DNA of 57,645 bases from Aphanocapsa lilacina HA4352-LM1 (GTDB taxonomy: Bacteria > Cyanobacteriota > Cyanobacteriia > Gloeobacterales > Gloeobacteraceae): NCBI GenBank assembly GCA_019359725.1, contig JAHHGR010000023.1, positions 1-57,645 of the forward strand, given 5' to 3'. The notes beneath the pieces are model-generated. The model did no database searches, was not told the DNA's origin, and was given only the letters and a program-made list of their open reading frames with translations. The first letter of the stretch is position 1, and each line of letters starts with the position of its first letter. Shown piece by piece: positions 20,163 to 28,312 of the stretch. A program made the translations under genes and the position numbers.

Positions 20163-21695
20163 TTAAGGGGTGTGGGCGCGGCGCACCGCGACGGTGTCGA
20201 TGCGCTCGGCTTGGGCGGGTAGTGCGCCCGCCAGGGCGGGCCGCCCGGCAACGAGGGCGGCGGTGGTCGCTTCACTCCAGCGGACCAGCCACTGCGGCTG
20301 CAGGCCCAAAAAGACGACCAGCAGGGCGATGGCAAGACCCGGCAGGCGCTCCGACCAGCGCACCTGCGGCAGGTTGGCAAACTGGGCCGGCAGACGGCCA
20401 AAAAAGGCACGGTTGATCAAGATCAGCAGGTAGACCGCCGTGAGGCCGGTTCCGAGGATGCACAGCAAAGTCTGCACCGGGAAAACCGCGTAGCTCGCCC
20501 GGAAGATGATGAATTCGGCCACAAAGCCCACCATGCTCGGGATGCCCGCGGAGGCCATCACAGCCAGGATCATCAGGCTGCCGATAAAGGGCAATCCGCG
20601 CTCCGGAGCCAGCAGGCCGCACAGTACGTCGATATCGCGGGTGCCGGTCTTCTTGTAAACCACCCCCACCAGCAAAAACAACAGCCCCGAGATGAGGCCG
20701 TGGCTCACCATCTGGGCAACCGCCCCCAGCAAACTCAAAGGCGTAGCGGCGGCGGCGGCGAGCAGAATATAGCCCATGTGCCCGATCGAACTGTAGGCGA
20801 CCATTTTCTTCATGTCCTTCTGGGCGATGGCCGTCATACAGCCGTAAAGGACACTCACCACCGCCCAACTGGCAAGCCAGGGCGCCGCCGCACTCCAGGC
20901 CTCGGGGAAAAAGCCCAGCCCAAAACGCAATAAGCCGTAGGTTCCGAGCTTGAGGAGCACCCCCGCCAGCAGCAGAGACACCGGTGTACTCGCCTCGACG
21001 TGGGCGTCCGGCAGCCAGGTGTGAAAGGGCACTAGCGGAATCTTGATGCCAAAAGCAACGAGCACCGCCCCCAACAGCAGAAACTGAGTGGCCAGGGGCA
21101 GATTGTGGACAGCCAGCGTTTCGTAGGAATAGTTGGCGATGCCCGCCAGACCCGCCAGGCCGAAGAACGCCGCCAAAATCATGATCCCCGAGATGGCGGT
21201 ATAGAGCAAAAACTTGGTGGCGGCGTAGTTGCGCCGGGGGCCGCCCCAGATGGCAATCAGCAAATAGAGCGGAATCAATTCCAGTTCATAGAACAAGAAA
21301 AACAACAGCGCGTTCTGGGTGGCGAAAGCCCCCACCACCCCGCCGCACAAAAGCAGCAAGAGCCCGTAGTACAGACGCGGGCGCTGGACATTTTCGTCGC
21401 TGCTGAAGATCGCTATCCAGACCAAAAAGGCGTTCAGCAGCAACAGCGGCAGCGACAACCCGTCGATGCCCAGTTCGTAGGATAGGCCCAGCGAGGTCAT
21501 CCAGGGGACAAATTCACGAAATTGCAGCCCGCCGTCGGCCGGGTTGTACAAGAAGGCAAGCACCGCCGAGAGCGCTAACCCCACAGAAGCCACCGACAGG
21601 GCAATTCGACGCGGCCAGACAGCCGGTGCCCCGGCGGGCCAGAAACCGACCACCGCCGCTCCCAAGATAGGCAACCAGACCAGCAAACTGAGCAT
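20163..21695 (-). CDS. ndhD4: NDH-1MS' proton-translocating subunit NdhD4
   Basis: A 510-residue NuoM/NdhD-type membrane protein, paralogous to the copy at 11711-13240. It shows LGIDGLSLPLLLLNAF, FFLFYELELIPLYLLI, IPLVPFHTWLPDAHVEA and DMKKMVAYSSIGHMGYILL. It lies 15 bases after ndhF4 and 12 before cupB. Assignment to the NdhD4 class rests on the neighbouring CupB-type protein and the absence of a cupS gene, since D3 and D4 are hard to separate by eye. Confidence 0.88.
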   Translation of the reverse strand: MLSLLVWLPILGAAVVGFWPAGAPAVWPRRIALSVASVGLALSAVLAFLYNPADGGLQFREFVPWMTSLGLSYELGIDGLSLPLLLLNAFLVWIAIFSSDENVQRPRLYYGLLLLLCGGVVGAFATQNALLFFLFYELELIPLYLLIAIWGGPRRNYAATKFLLYTAISGIMILAAFFGLAGLAGIANYSYETLAVHNLPLATQFLLLGAVLVAFGIKIPLVPFHTWLPDAHVEASTPVSLLLAGVLLKLGTYGLLRFGLGFFPEAWSAAAPWLASWAVVSVLYGCMTAIAQKDMKKMVAYSSIGHMGYILLAAAAATPLSLLGAVAQMVSHGLISGLLFLLVGVVYKKTGTRDIDVLCGLLAPERGLPFIGSLMILAVMASAGIPSMVGFVAEFIIFRASYAVFPVQTLLCILGTGLTAVYLLILINRAFFGRLPAQFANLPQVRWSERLPGLAIALLVVFLGLQPQWLVRWSEATTAALVAGRPALAGALPAQAERIDTVAVRRAHTP

Positions 21696-21710
21696 CGCCG
21701 CTATCCGCTC

Positions 21711-23567
21711 CTAGCGCAACATAGTTGTCAGTTGATAAGCGCACACCACGATCACCCCGAGCAGGATCGTGAGCAAATAGGCCTGGGCCTGTCCCGGTGC
21801 ACTGCGTTTGAGTCCTTCGCCCCCGGCAATCGTGGCCACCCCGATCATGTTGACCACGCCGTCGACCAGATGGCGATCGAACTTGGCCATCAAACTTGAA
21901 GTCCCAGCTACCCAGACGACGATGGTCTGGCGGTAGAACCGCTCGATATAAAGGTCGTAGGCCAGAAAATCGTGGGCCACCCGCCAGGTCTGGGCAAAGG
22001 AGGCATGCACCCAGGCGGTCGGAAGCTTTTCGTGGGTGATCCACCAGCCCACCAGACAGCCCGCCAGGCTAGAAGCCACCAGCGAACCGCCAAATACCCA
22101 GGTGGGCACCGGTCCTTCCACCGAAGTCAAAAGTCCCAACTCGTGCAGAATCACCGGCGAGAGGATATTGATGATCGAGAGCGACAACATCGGCACCGAC
22201 ATCGGCCAGGCAATTTCGGGAGCGCGCCGGGTCTTGGCCTGGCGAGGCCCCAGGAACACCCGGCAGTAAACGCGGGTAAGGTTGAGAGCGGTGAGCCCGT
22301 TGACCAGCAGCAGCACCCCGATCGCCCAGGGAGCCCAGGGCCAGAGCCGCTCACTTGCATAGATCGAAGCCCAAAAAGTGCCCAGAGGCAGCAGTGACAC
22401 CGAAGCGGCCCCTCCAACCACAAAGGCGGTGGTGGTGGCCGGCAGGCGCGACCACAGCCCGCCCATCTCGGTGACATCCTGGGTGCTGGTAATCAAGATC
22501 ACCGCCCCGACGCTCATAAACAGCAGCGCCTTGGCGACGGCGTGGGTCAGCAGCAGCAGCAGCGCGACTTCGTTTTGCTCCAGGCCTACGGCGACAAACA
22601 CCAGGCCCAGGTAGGCACTTGTCGAATGGGAAAGGGCCCGCTTGATGTCGATCTGTGCCAGGGCCACACAGGAGGCGCCGATCGCCGTCGCTGTGCCCAC
22701 CACCAGTAAGGCTCCCAGTACCCAAGGCGAAAGCGCCAAAACCGGCTGCATCTTGATGAGCACGTAGGCCCCACAGGCCACCACCAGCGAGTTGCGCATG
22801 ATCGAGGCGGGGTTGGGACCTTCCATCGCCTCATCAAGCCAGAAGTGCAGCGGGATCTGGGCACACTTGCCGATCGGACCGGCAATCAGCGCCAGTCCCA
22901 GCAGTGTGGCGCTCAAGGGGGATAGATTGGCCGTCTCAGCCCAGATCGCCAAGTCTTGAAAGTTGAGGCTGGGGGCGAGGTTGGCCAAGACCACCACGCC
23001 CATCAGCAGCAATAGATCCCCCACCCGCTTGGTCAAAAAAGCGTCCCGCGCCGCAGTCACCACCAGCGGCTGGGCATACCAGAATCCCACCAGCAGATAG
23101 GTCGAAAGGGTGAGCATCTCCAGCAGCGCATAGCTCAACAGCAAGTTGTTGCTCATGGCTAGACCGCAGATTGCCCCTTCGAAGAACCCCAACAGCGCGA
23201 AGAAGCGGGCAAGCGCCCAGTCTTTCTCCATATAACCTAGAGCATAGATCTGTGCGCACAAACTCAAAAACGCAATGACCACTACCGCACCGATCGTGAC
23301 CGGCGAAACCTCCAATTCCAGGGCCAAACGCATTCCCTGTGTTTCAAGCCAGGTATATTCTAGTTGCAGCGGCAGCCGTCCCCAGACGGCGGGCAGCAGC
23401 GTCAGACCATGCACCAGGGCCAGCACCGTCATCAACATGTTGAAGTAAGCCGCCGGCCGCGGTCCGCCGCTGCGCACCCCGACTGTTGCCCAGGGCAGGG
23501 TCAACACCGCACCGGCCAGCCCGTAGAAGGGTACCCACCAGCTTGTTAAAAGGAGCGATTCGGTCAT
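21711..23567 (-). CDS. ndhF4: NDH-1MS' proton-translocating subunit NdhF4
   Basis: The start is set at ATG 23567 (MTESLLLTSWWVPFYGLAGA), which aligns with the N-terminus of NdhF3 in this window; the open frame extends 25 codons further upstream but without support. The 618-residue polytopic protein has LEMLTLSTYLLVGFW, GPIGKCAQIPLHFWLDEAME and DIKRALSHSTSAYLGLVF. It heads the minus-strand ndhF4-ndhD4-cupB operon. A TATAAT-type box lies about 95 bases upstream, and the LysR-type element seen at ndhF3 is absent, which fits the constitutive expression reported for NDH-1MS' in other cyanobacteria. Confidence 0.9.
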   Translation of the reverse strand: MTESLLLTSWWVPFYGLAGAVLTLPWATVGVRSGGPRPAAYFNMLMTVLALVHGLTLLPAVWGRLPLQLEYTWLETQGMRLALELEVSPVTIGAVVVIAFLSLCAQIYALGYMEKDWALARFFALLGFFEGAICGLAMSNNLLLSYALLEMLTLSTYLLVGFWYAQPLVVTAARDAFLTKRVGDLLLLMGVVVLANLAPSLNFQDLAIWAETANLSPLSATLLGLALIAGPIGKCAQIPLHFWLDEAMEGPNPASIMRNSLVVACGAYVLIKMQPVLALSPWVLGALLVVGTATAIGASCVALAQIDIKRALSHSTSAYLGLVFVAVGLEQNEVALLLLLTHAVAKALLFMSVGAVILITSTQDVTEMGGLWSRLPATTTAFVVGGAASVSLLPLGTFWASIYASERLWPWAPWAIGVLLLVNGLTALNLTRVYCRVFLGPRQAKTRRAPEIAWPMSVPMLSLSIINILSPVILHELGLLTSVEGPVPTWVFGGSLVASSLAGCLVGWWITHEKLPTAWVHASFAQTWRVAHDFLAYDLYIERFYRQTIVVWVAGTSSLMAKFDRHLVDGVVNMIGVATIAGGEGLKRSAPGQAQAYLLTILLGVIVVCAYQLTTMLR

Positions 23568-23660
23568 CGGCGGATCTTCTCCAGGGGCGCTGAGCAAAAA
23601 CCAGTCCTGCACCCGTGGAGCCAAGACAAGCCAACCCAGCAATTTTACGATTTCTTAAGC

Positions 23661-23666
23661 ATTATA
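23661..23666 (-). promoter_or_regulatory. Candidate -10 box (TATAAT) for ndhF4-ndhD4-cupB
   Basis: Read on the minus strand, AAAGTATAAT lies about 95 bases before the ndhF4 ATG in a local AT-rich island of about 60 bases within otherwise GC-rich DNA. No good -35 hexamer is at 17 bases. The same 10-base string lies upstream of the first ccmK. Confidence 0.4.
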
Positions 23667-23852
23667 CTTTGGTTTATCAAAATTTTAATCTCGTCACCGG
23701 ATTTGTCACATTCGGAAGCACCGAGCCCCAGTGGCGCGCGGAGACCTATGGCCCGGCCGGATCCCGTCGCGTGGACCCCGGGCAAAGCACTGATAATTAT
23801 AGCTGCAATTACAGAAATATCCTGCTTGCGTTCCGCCGCCGCTCAGAAAAAT

Positions 23853-24071
23853 TTACGCGCCCGGAAAACGGTGTTTGAATGCAGAGGCGGAATTTTTCAG
23901 CAACCAGTTTGCCGCGGGCTCATCCCCTTCGTGCCAGGCCAACCGTTCGATGCACGAGAGCAACACATCGGCCACTCGCTCGCCGCTCATGCGCTGCTGC
24001 AGCTGCATGAGGATGTTGGTCGCCCGCTCGACGTCGCGTTCGCGTATAGCGCACTTCAGGTCTCTCTGCAT
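23853..24071 (-). CDS. Small hypothetical helical protein, 72 residues
   Basis: The ATG at 24071 has GGAG 7 bases upstream. The product is charged and helical (AIRERDVERATNILMQLQQR), with a single Cys and no transmembrane segment or known motif. It sits alone between ndhF4 and the DUF6671 gene. The good ribosome binding site and lack of an overlapping competitor support it as real, but I do not recognise the family. Confidence 0.5.
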   Translation of the reverse strand: MQRDLKCAIRERDVERATNILMQLQQRMSGERVADVLLSCIERLAWHEGDEPAANWLLKNSASAFKHRFPGA

Positions 24072-24224
24072 CGGGCCGCTCCAGCTTCGGTCCTACTTCA
24101 CTAACACGGCCCAGGGCTTGCGCAGCTCGGTTTTTGGGGCTTCTTCACCGCCACTTAGCATTCTTCTAAATCCGACAACTTCGTTTGCAAATTCCAAAGA
24201 AACCACTCGCCTTTCCGTCGCAAG

Positions 24225-25088
24225 ATGCAACAAAACACCACCAGTTCCCATCCGCTGCTCGGCGGCCGCGCGGCGGTGCTTGCCACCATGCATCGCAAGG
24301 AGACGGCGATTGCCCCGGTGCTTGCCTCGGGCCTGGGGTTGCAGGTGCTCGTCCCGCCGGCGGATTTCGATACCGACCGTTTCGGAACGTTTACCCGCGA
24401 AGCGCCCCGTCCCGGCGATCAGCTACAGACGGCCCGCGCCAAAGCCCGTGCCGGCATGGCCGCCACCGGACTGGCGGTAGGCATAGCAAGCGAAGGCAGT
24501 TTCGGCCCCCATCCGGGTCTGCCCTTTGTGCCCGCCAACCGCGAAATCGTCGTGCTCATCGACGACGAGCACCACCTGGAGGTGGCAGGCGAAGCGTTCT
24601 CGACCCAGACCAATTTTGCCGCCGTTACCGCCTGCAGCCTGCCGGAGGCCCTCGCTTTCGCACAGCGGATTGGATTTCCCGAGCACGGGCTGATCGTGGG
24701 TGCGGGCCGCCCCGAGGACACTCTGCTCAAAGGCGTCCTCGATCCGCAGCAACTGGGCGAGGCGGTCGCCTTTGCCCTGGCCCGCTCGGGGCGGGTGCAC
24801 CTCGAGACGGATATGCGCGCTCTATACAATCCAACCCGCATGGGGGTGATCGCCCAGGCCGCCCGCCATCTAGTCGAAAGACTGCACCAATTTTGCCCCC
24901 GCTGCGGCCAGCCGGGATACGGCATGATCGCCCTTCGGCGCGGTTTGCCCTGCGCGCTGTGCGGCACGCCCACCGACCTGCCCCGCGCCGAAGTGCACGG
25001 TTGCTCGCGTTGCGCATGGCAAGAGATCGTGCCCAGAGACGGCCTGCGCGCAGCGGATCCGGCCCAGTGTCCGCTGTGCAACCCTTAA
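24225..25088 (+). CDS. DUF6671-family protein with C-terminal zinc ribbon
   Basis: The 287-residue product starts with a conserved AAVLATMHRKETAIAPVL segment typical of the DUF6671 family. Its C-terminus carries two Cys pairs of each kind: CPRCGQ, CALCG, CSRC and CPLC between about residues 222 and 286, likely two zinc sites. There is no signal peptide. The biochemical role of this family is not known to me. It ends about 170 bases before cmpA in the same orientation, immediately before the candidate LysR operator, so it is probably a separate transcript. Confidence 0.75.
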   Translation: MQQNTTSSHPLLGGRAAVLATMHRKETAIAPVLASGLGLQVLVPPADFDTDRFGTFTREAPRPGDQLQTARAKARAGMAATGLAVGIASEGSFGPHPGLPFVPANREIVVLIDDEHHLEVAGEAFSTQTNFAAVTACSLPEALAFAQRIGFPEHGLIVGAGRPEDTLLKGVLDPQQLGEAVAFALARSGRVHLETDMRALYNPTRMGVIAQAARHLVERLHQFCPRCGQPGYGMIALRRGLPCALCGTPTDLPRAEVHGCSRCAWQEIVPRDGLRAADPAQCPLCNP

Positions 25089-25089
25089 A

Positions 25090-25143
25090 ATAGATTAATA
25101 TCTATGATTTGTATTATGTAAATCGACTTTTATCTATGCATAG
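25090..25143 (+). promoter_or_regulatory. Candidate CmpR/NdhR operator upstream of cmpA
   Basis: ATAGAT-N4-ATCTAT (25090-25105) is a perfect 6-bp inverted repeat. ACTTTTATCTAT follows at 25126-25137 and runs into a CTATGCATAG palindrome (25134-25143). The two halves match those before ndhF3 in sequence and in spacing, and the right half ends 120 bases before the cmpA ATG compared with 122 for ndhF3. Regulation by the LysR protein is inference. Confidence 0.7.
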
Positions 25144-25257
25144 TCTCGATTACGATTGCGGGCATGGAGGTCAACGATGCGCTGCGGTTCGCTTTGGCGT
25201 CGCTGTGCACCTGGCTCCCGACTGCTATCGGCATCAATTTGAAAAAGAGGACACAGT

Positions 25258-26604
25258 ATGGCAGGTAAACCACTTGGCCAGAGGGGCGCTAGCGCCCAGG
25301 CCGCCGACTTTGAGCAATCTGCACGGTGGAAACCGACCAGACGCCAGTTTTTGCAGGTGAGCGGGGCCGCCTCGGCCGGTTTGTTGCTGGCACCCGGTTA
25401 CGCGGGGGCGGCGGACGCGCCCGAGGTGACGGCGGTTCGGATCGGCTTCGTAGGCCAGACGGACGCGTCGCCCATCATCATCGCTAAGGTCAAAGGGTAC
25501 TTCGAGAAGCACGGCCTCAAGGATGTTGAACTGATCAAGCAGCCCTCGTGGGGGGTGACCCGCGACAACCTTGAACTCGGTTCCGGGGGCGGCGGACTCG
25601 ATGTGGCGATGGTCCTGCGGCCGATGCCCTTTTTGATGGCCCTCGGGGCGAACACCAAGGGCAACAAAAAAATTCCCATGTATATGCCGTTGCAACTGAA
25701 CGTCGACGGGCAGGGGATCACCGTAGCCAAGGTGTTCAACGCCGAGAATGTCCGCCTCGACGCCTCGGTGATGAAACCCAAGATTGAAAAGGCCAAAGCC
25801 GAGGGCAAAAAGCTCAAGTTCGCCAGCACCTTCAAAGGCGGTACCAGCGATCTGATGCTGCGCTATTGGCTGGCCGCCGGCGGCATCGACCCGGACAACG
25901 ACATCGATTGCCTGTACGTGCCGGGGCCGCAGCTGGTGGCGAGCATGAAGGTGGGCAATCTGGAGGGTTTCTGCGTGGGCGACCCCTGGCACGAGCGGGC
26001 GATCAGCGAAAAGATCGGCTATTCCGCAGTGATTTCTGGAGAACTCTGGAAGGACCATCCCGAAAAAGCCCTCGCCATGCGCGCCGACTGGGCCGACAAG
26101 CACCCGAAAGCTGCCCGCGCCATCCTCAAAGGAATTATGGAAGCCCAGCAGTGGTGCGACGTAATGACCAACCGCGACGAGTTGTGCACGATTCTCTCCT
26201 CGCGCGAGTACGCCAATGTGCAGGTGGCCGATATCAATAACCGCCTCAAAGGTTCCATTGAGTACGGCAACAACCGTCCGGTGGTGAGTAACAGTCCCTA
26301 CGTGATGCGCTTCTGGCGCGAAAACGCCTCCTATCCCTACAAGAGCCACGATCTCTGGTTTATGACCGAGAATATCCGCTGGAACTTGCTGCCGGCCGCT
26401 ACCGATGTCAAAGCGGTGGTGGGGGCGGTCAACCGCGCCGATCTCTGGCAGCAGGCCGCCAAAGAAGGGGGCATTGCCGCCGCACAGATCCCGAAGGTGG
26501 CCTCACGGGGTGTGGAGGTGTTCTTCGACAAGACCCGCTTCGACCCGGCCAACACCACCGCCTACCTCAAAGCGCTCAAAATCAAGCGCGTCGCGCTCGC
26601 TTGA
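25258..26604 (+). CDS. cmpA: Bicarbonate-type ABC transporter substrate-binding protein (CmpA/NrtA family)
   Basis: A 448-residue protein with a twin-arginine motif at residues 28-29 (PTRRQFLQVSGAASAGLLLA). A mature CmpA/NrtA-type clam-shell domain follows: VRIGFVGQTDASPIIIAK, then KFASTFKGGTSDLMLRYWLA and GNLEGFCVGDPWHERA. CmpA binds bicarbonate and NrtA binds nitrate or nitrite; the fold is the same. Bicarbonate is preferred here because carbonic anhydrase and carboxysome genes are adjacent and no nitrate-assimilation gene is present. Unlike known cyanobacterial CmpA lipoproteins, there is no lipobox cysteine at the end of the signal. AGAGGA precedes the ATG. Confidence 0.85.
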   Translation: MAGKPLGQRGASAQAADFEQSARWKPTRRQFLQVSGAASAGLLLAPGYAGAADAPEVTAVRIGFVGQTDASPIIIAKVKGYFEKHGLKDVELIKQPSWGVTRDNLELGSGGGGLDVAMVLRPMPFLMALGANTKGNKKIPMYMPLQLNVDGQGITVAKVFNAENVRLDASVMKPKIEKAKAEGKKLKFASTFKGGTSDLMLRYWLAAGGIDPDNDIDCLYVPGPQLVASMKVGNLEGFCVGDPWHERAISEKIGYSAVISGELWKDHPEKALAMRADWADKHPKAARAILKGIMEAQQWCDVMTNRDELCTILSSREYANVQVADINNRLKGSIEYGNNRPVVSNSPYVMRFWRENASYPYKSHDLWFMTENIRWNLLPAATDVKAVVGAVNRADLWQQAAKEGGIAAAQIPKVASRGVEVFFDKTRFDPANTTAYLKALKIKRVALA

Positions 26605-26644
26605 GCGCACCCCAGCCAACCCATAGCCATCCAGGAGAGACGAC

Positions 26645-27481
26645 ATGACGACAACCCTCGAAGGCCGCCGCCAATCGCCGGTCCAGCAACTTGTTGCCGC
26701 CTTGCCCGACGCCAAAAGCCTCCAGAAACTCGCAGCACCGGTGGTGGCGATCGGTGTATTCCTGCTGCTGTGGCAGCTTTTGACCCTAAGCCCCGACGCC
26801 ACGCTGCCGGGACCTGCCAAGGTGGTCTCCGAGACCTGGGGGCTGATCGTGGATCCGTTTTTCCGGGGTTCTGGCACCAACCAGGGCCTTTTCTGGCAGA
26901 TCGCAGCCAGCCTGCAGCGGGTGGCCCTCGGCTTCAGCCTCGCCGCCGCAGTCGGGATCGTGGTCGGTATCTTGATCGGTGCCAATGCGCTGATCTACTC
27001 GGCCCTCGATCCGCTCTTTCAGGTGCTGCGCACCATTCCGCCCCTCGCCTGGCTGCCCATCTCCCTCGCGGCCATCCAGCAGTCGGAACCGGCGGCGATT
27101 TTTGTGATCTTCATCACCGCCATCTGGCCCGTCATCATCAACACGGCGGTGGGCGTCCAGCAGATTCCCCAGGACTACAACAACGTCGCCCGCGTCCTGC
27201 AGCTGTCGCGCCCGAAGTACTTCTTCAAGGTGCTCCTACCGGCGGCTCTACCTTACATCTTCACCGGCCTCAAGATTGGCATCGGCCTCTCGTGGCTCGC
27301 GATCGTGGCGGCGGAGATGCTAATTGGCGGCGTCGGCATCGGCTTTTTTATCTGGGATGCCTACAACAGCGCCAAAGTGAGCGAGATCGTGCTCGCCCTG
27401 GTCTACGTCGGGCTGGTGGGCCTGTTGCTCGACAAGCTGGTGGGCTTCATCGGCAGGCTCGTCGCTCCCACCGAGCGCTGA
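26645..27481 (+). CDS. cmpB: ABC transporter permease CmpB
   Basis: A 278-residue NrtB/CmpB/SsuC-type permease with about six membrane helices. LSLAAIQQSEPAAIFVIF is followed by the cytoplasmic coupling loop NNVARVLQLSRPKYFFKVLL, which contacts the ATPases. It starts 40 bases after cmpA with a GGAGAG site upstream. It would pair with the CmpC and CmpD ATPases encoded after the carbonic anhydrase gene. Confidence 0.9.
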   Translation: MTTTLEGRRQSPVQQLVAALPDAKSLQKLAAPVVAIGVFLLLWQLLTLSPDATLPGPAKVVSETWGLIVDPFFRGSGTNQGLFWQIAASLQRVALGFSLAAAVGIVVGILIGANALIYSALDPLFQVLRTIPPLAWLPISLAAIQQSEPAAIFVIFITAIWPVIINTAVGVQQIPQDYNNVARVLQLSRPKYFFKVLLPAALPYIFTGLKIGIGLSWLAIVAAEMLIGGVGIGFFIWDAYNSAKVSEIVLALVYVGLVGLLLDKLVGFIGRLVAPTER

Positions 27482-27493
27482 GAACCGAGGCGT

Positions 27494-27522
27494 CGGGTTT
27501 CAGCGAATTCGCCGAAACCCGG
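27494..27522 (+). other. Hairpin between cmpB and the carbonic anhydrase gene
   Basis: CGGGTTTC (27494-27501 region) pairs with GAAACCCG, enclosing the palindrome GCGAATTCGC with single flanking mismatches, so the whole folds as one near-continuous stem of roughly 14 bp. It lies 13 bases after the cmpB stop and has no T tract. It may process or stabilise the mRNA, or attenuate transcription into the downstream genes. Confidence 0.55.
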
Positions 27523-27588
27523 CACCTGGAACCTAAAATCTGTCCAAGTCCAGAGATTGATTTCGATTCACACCTGCAGGAGGACCCC

Positions 27589-28293
27589 ATGATCGAGCAA
27601 CAGCCCAGATTCATCTCGCGCCGGGCTCTGTTTGTAACCGCCGGTACGGGGTTGTTGGCCGGGCTAATCACCGGTGCTTTACCCAGGAGCGCAGGCGCCA
27701 CCACCAACCTCACCGCCGATCAGGCGCTCGAGCGGCTCGTCGAAGGCAACAAGCGCTGGATCCAGTTCAAACTCACCGGAGCAGACCGCACCAAAAGCCG
27801 GCTTGCGGAAGTGGCCAAAGGCCAAAGTCCCTTCGCCGCCTTCGTCAGCTGCGCCGATTCGCGCGTACCGGCTGAACTTATCTTCGATCAGGGCCTGGGA
27901 GACCTGTTCATGAACCGGGTGGCGGGCAACGTCCTCGATGAGATGATGCTGGGCAGCCTCGAATTTGCCACCTCCGTCCTCGGAGCGCCCCTGGTCGTGG
28001 TCATGGGCCATCAGCGCTGCGGTGCGGTGCAGGCGGCGGTCAAAGCGGTGACCGAGGGCACCCAGTTTCCGGGCCACCTGGCCAATTTTGTCGATGCCAT
28101 CCGCCCGGCGGCGGCGAGCATCAAGGGCATGCCAGGCGACGCGGTGGAAAACGCCATCCGTGCCAACGTGCTCATCACCGTCGACAGGATCAAAACGGCC
28201 CCGCCCATCATCAGCAAGCTGGTGGAGCAGGGCAAAGTCAAGGTCATGGGCGCCCGCTACGACCTCGATACCGGTGCCGTGAGCTTTTACTAA
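27589..28293 (+). CDS. Exported beta-class carbonic anhydrase within the cmp operon
   Basis: The ATG follows an AGGAGGA site. The 234-residue product begins with a twin-arginine-like leader (RFISRRALFVTAGTGLLAGL, cleavage near SAGA at about residue 37). The beta-CA zinc ligands are present: Cys88 in SCADSRVP (with Asp90 and Arg92), and His141 and Cys144 in GHQRCGAV. The enzyme interconverts CO2 and bicarbonate; the leader predicts periplasmic or membrane-attached location, as for EcaB-type enzymes of other cyanobacteria. It is placed between permease and ATPase genes, so it is probably co-expressed with bicarbonate uptake. The location is predicted, not shown. Confidence 0.88.
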   Translation: MIEQQPRFISRRALFVTAGTGLLAGLITGALPRSAGATTNLTADQALERLVEGNKRWIQFKLTGADRTKSRLAEVAKGQSPFAAFVSCADSRVPAELIFDQGLGDLFMNRVAGNVLDEMMLGSLEFATSVLGAPLVVVMGHQRCGAVQAAVKAVTEGTQFPGHLANFVDAIRPAAASIKGMPGDAVENAIRANVLITVDRIKTAPPIISKLVEQGKVKVMGARYDLDTGAVSFY

Positions 28294-28312
28294 TTTTGTG
28301 GAGAACGCTTCG

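Noticed and set aside
24185..25093. 302-codon open frame overlapping the DUF6671 gene on the same strand
   Set aside because: Arg/Pro/Ala-rich out-of-phase translation; the DUF6671 frame has clear motifs and zinc-binding cysteines.
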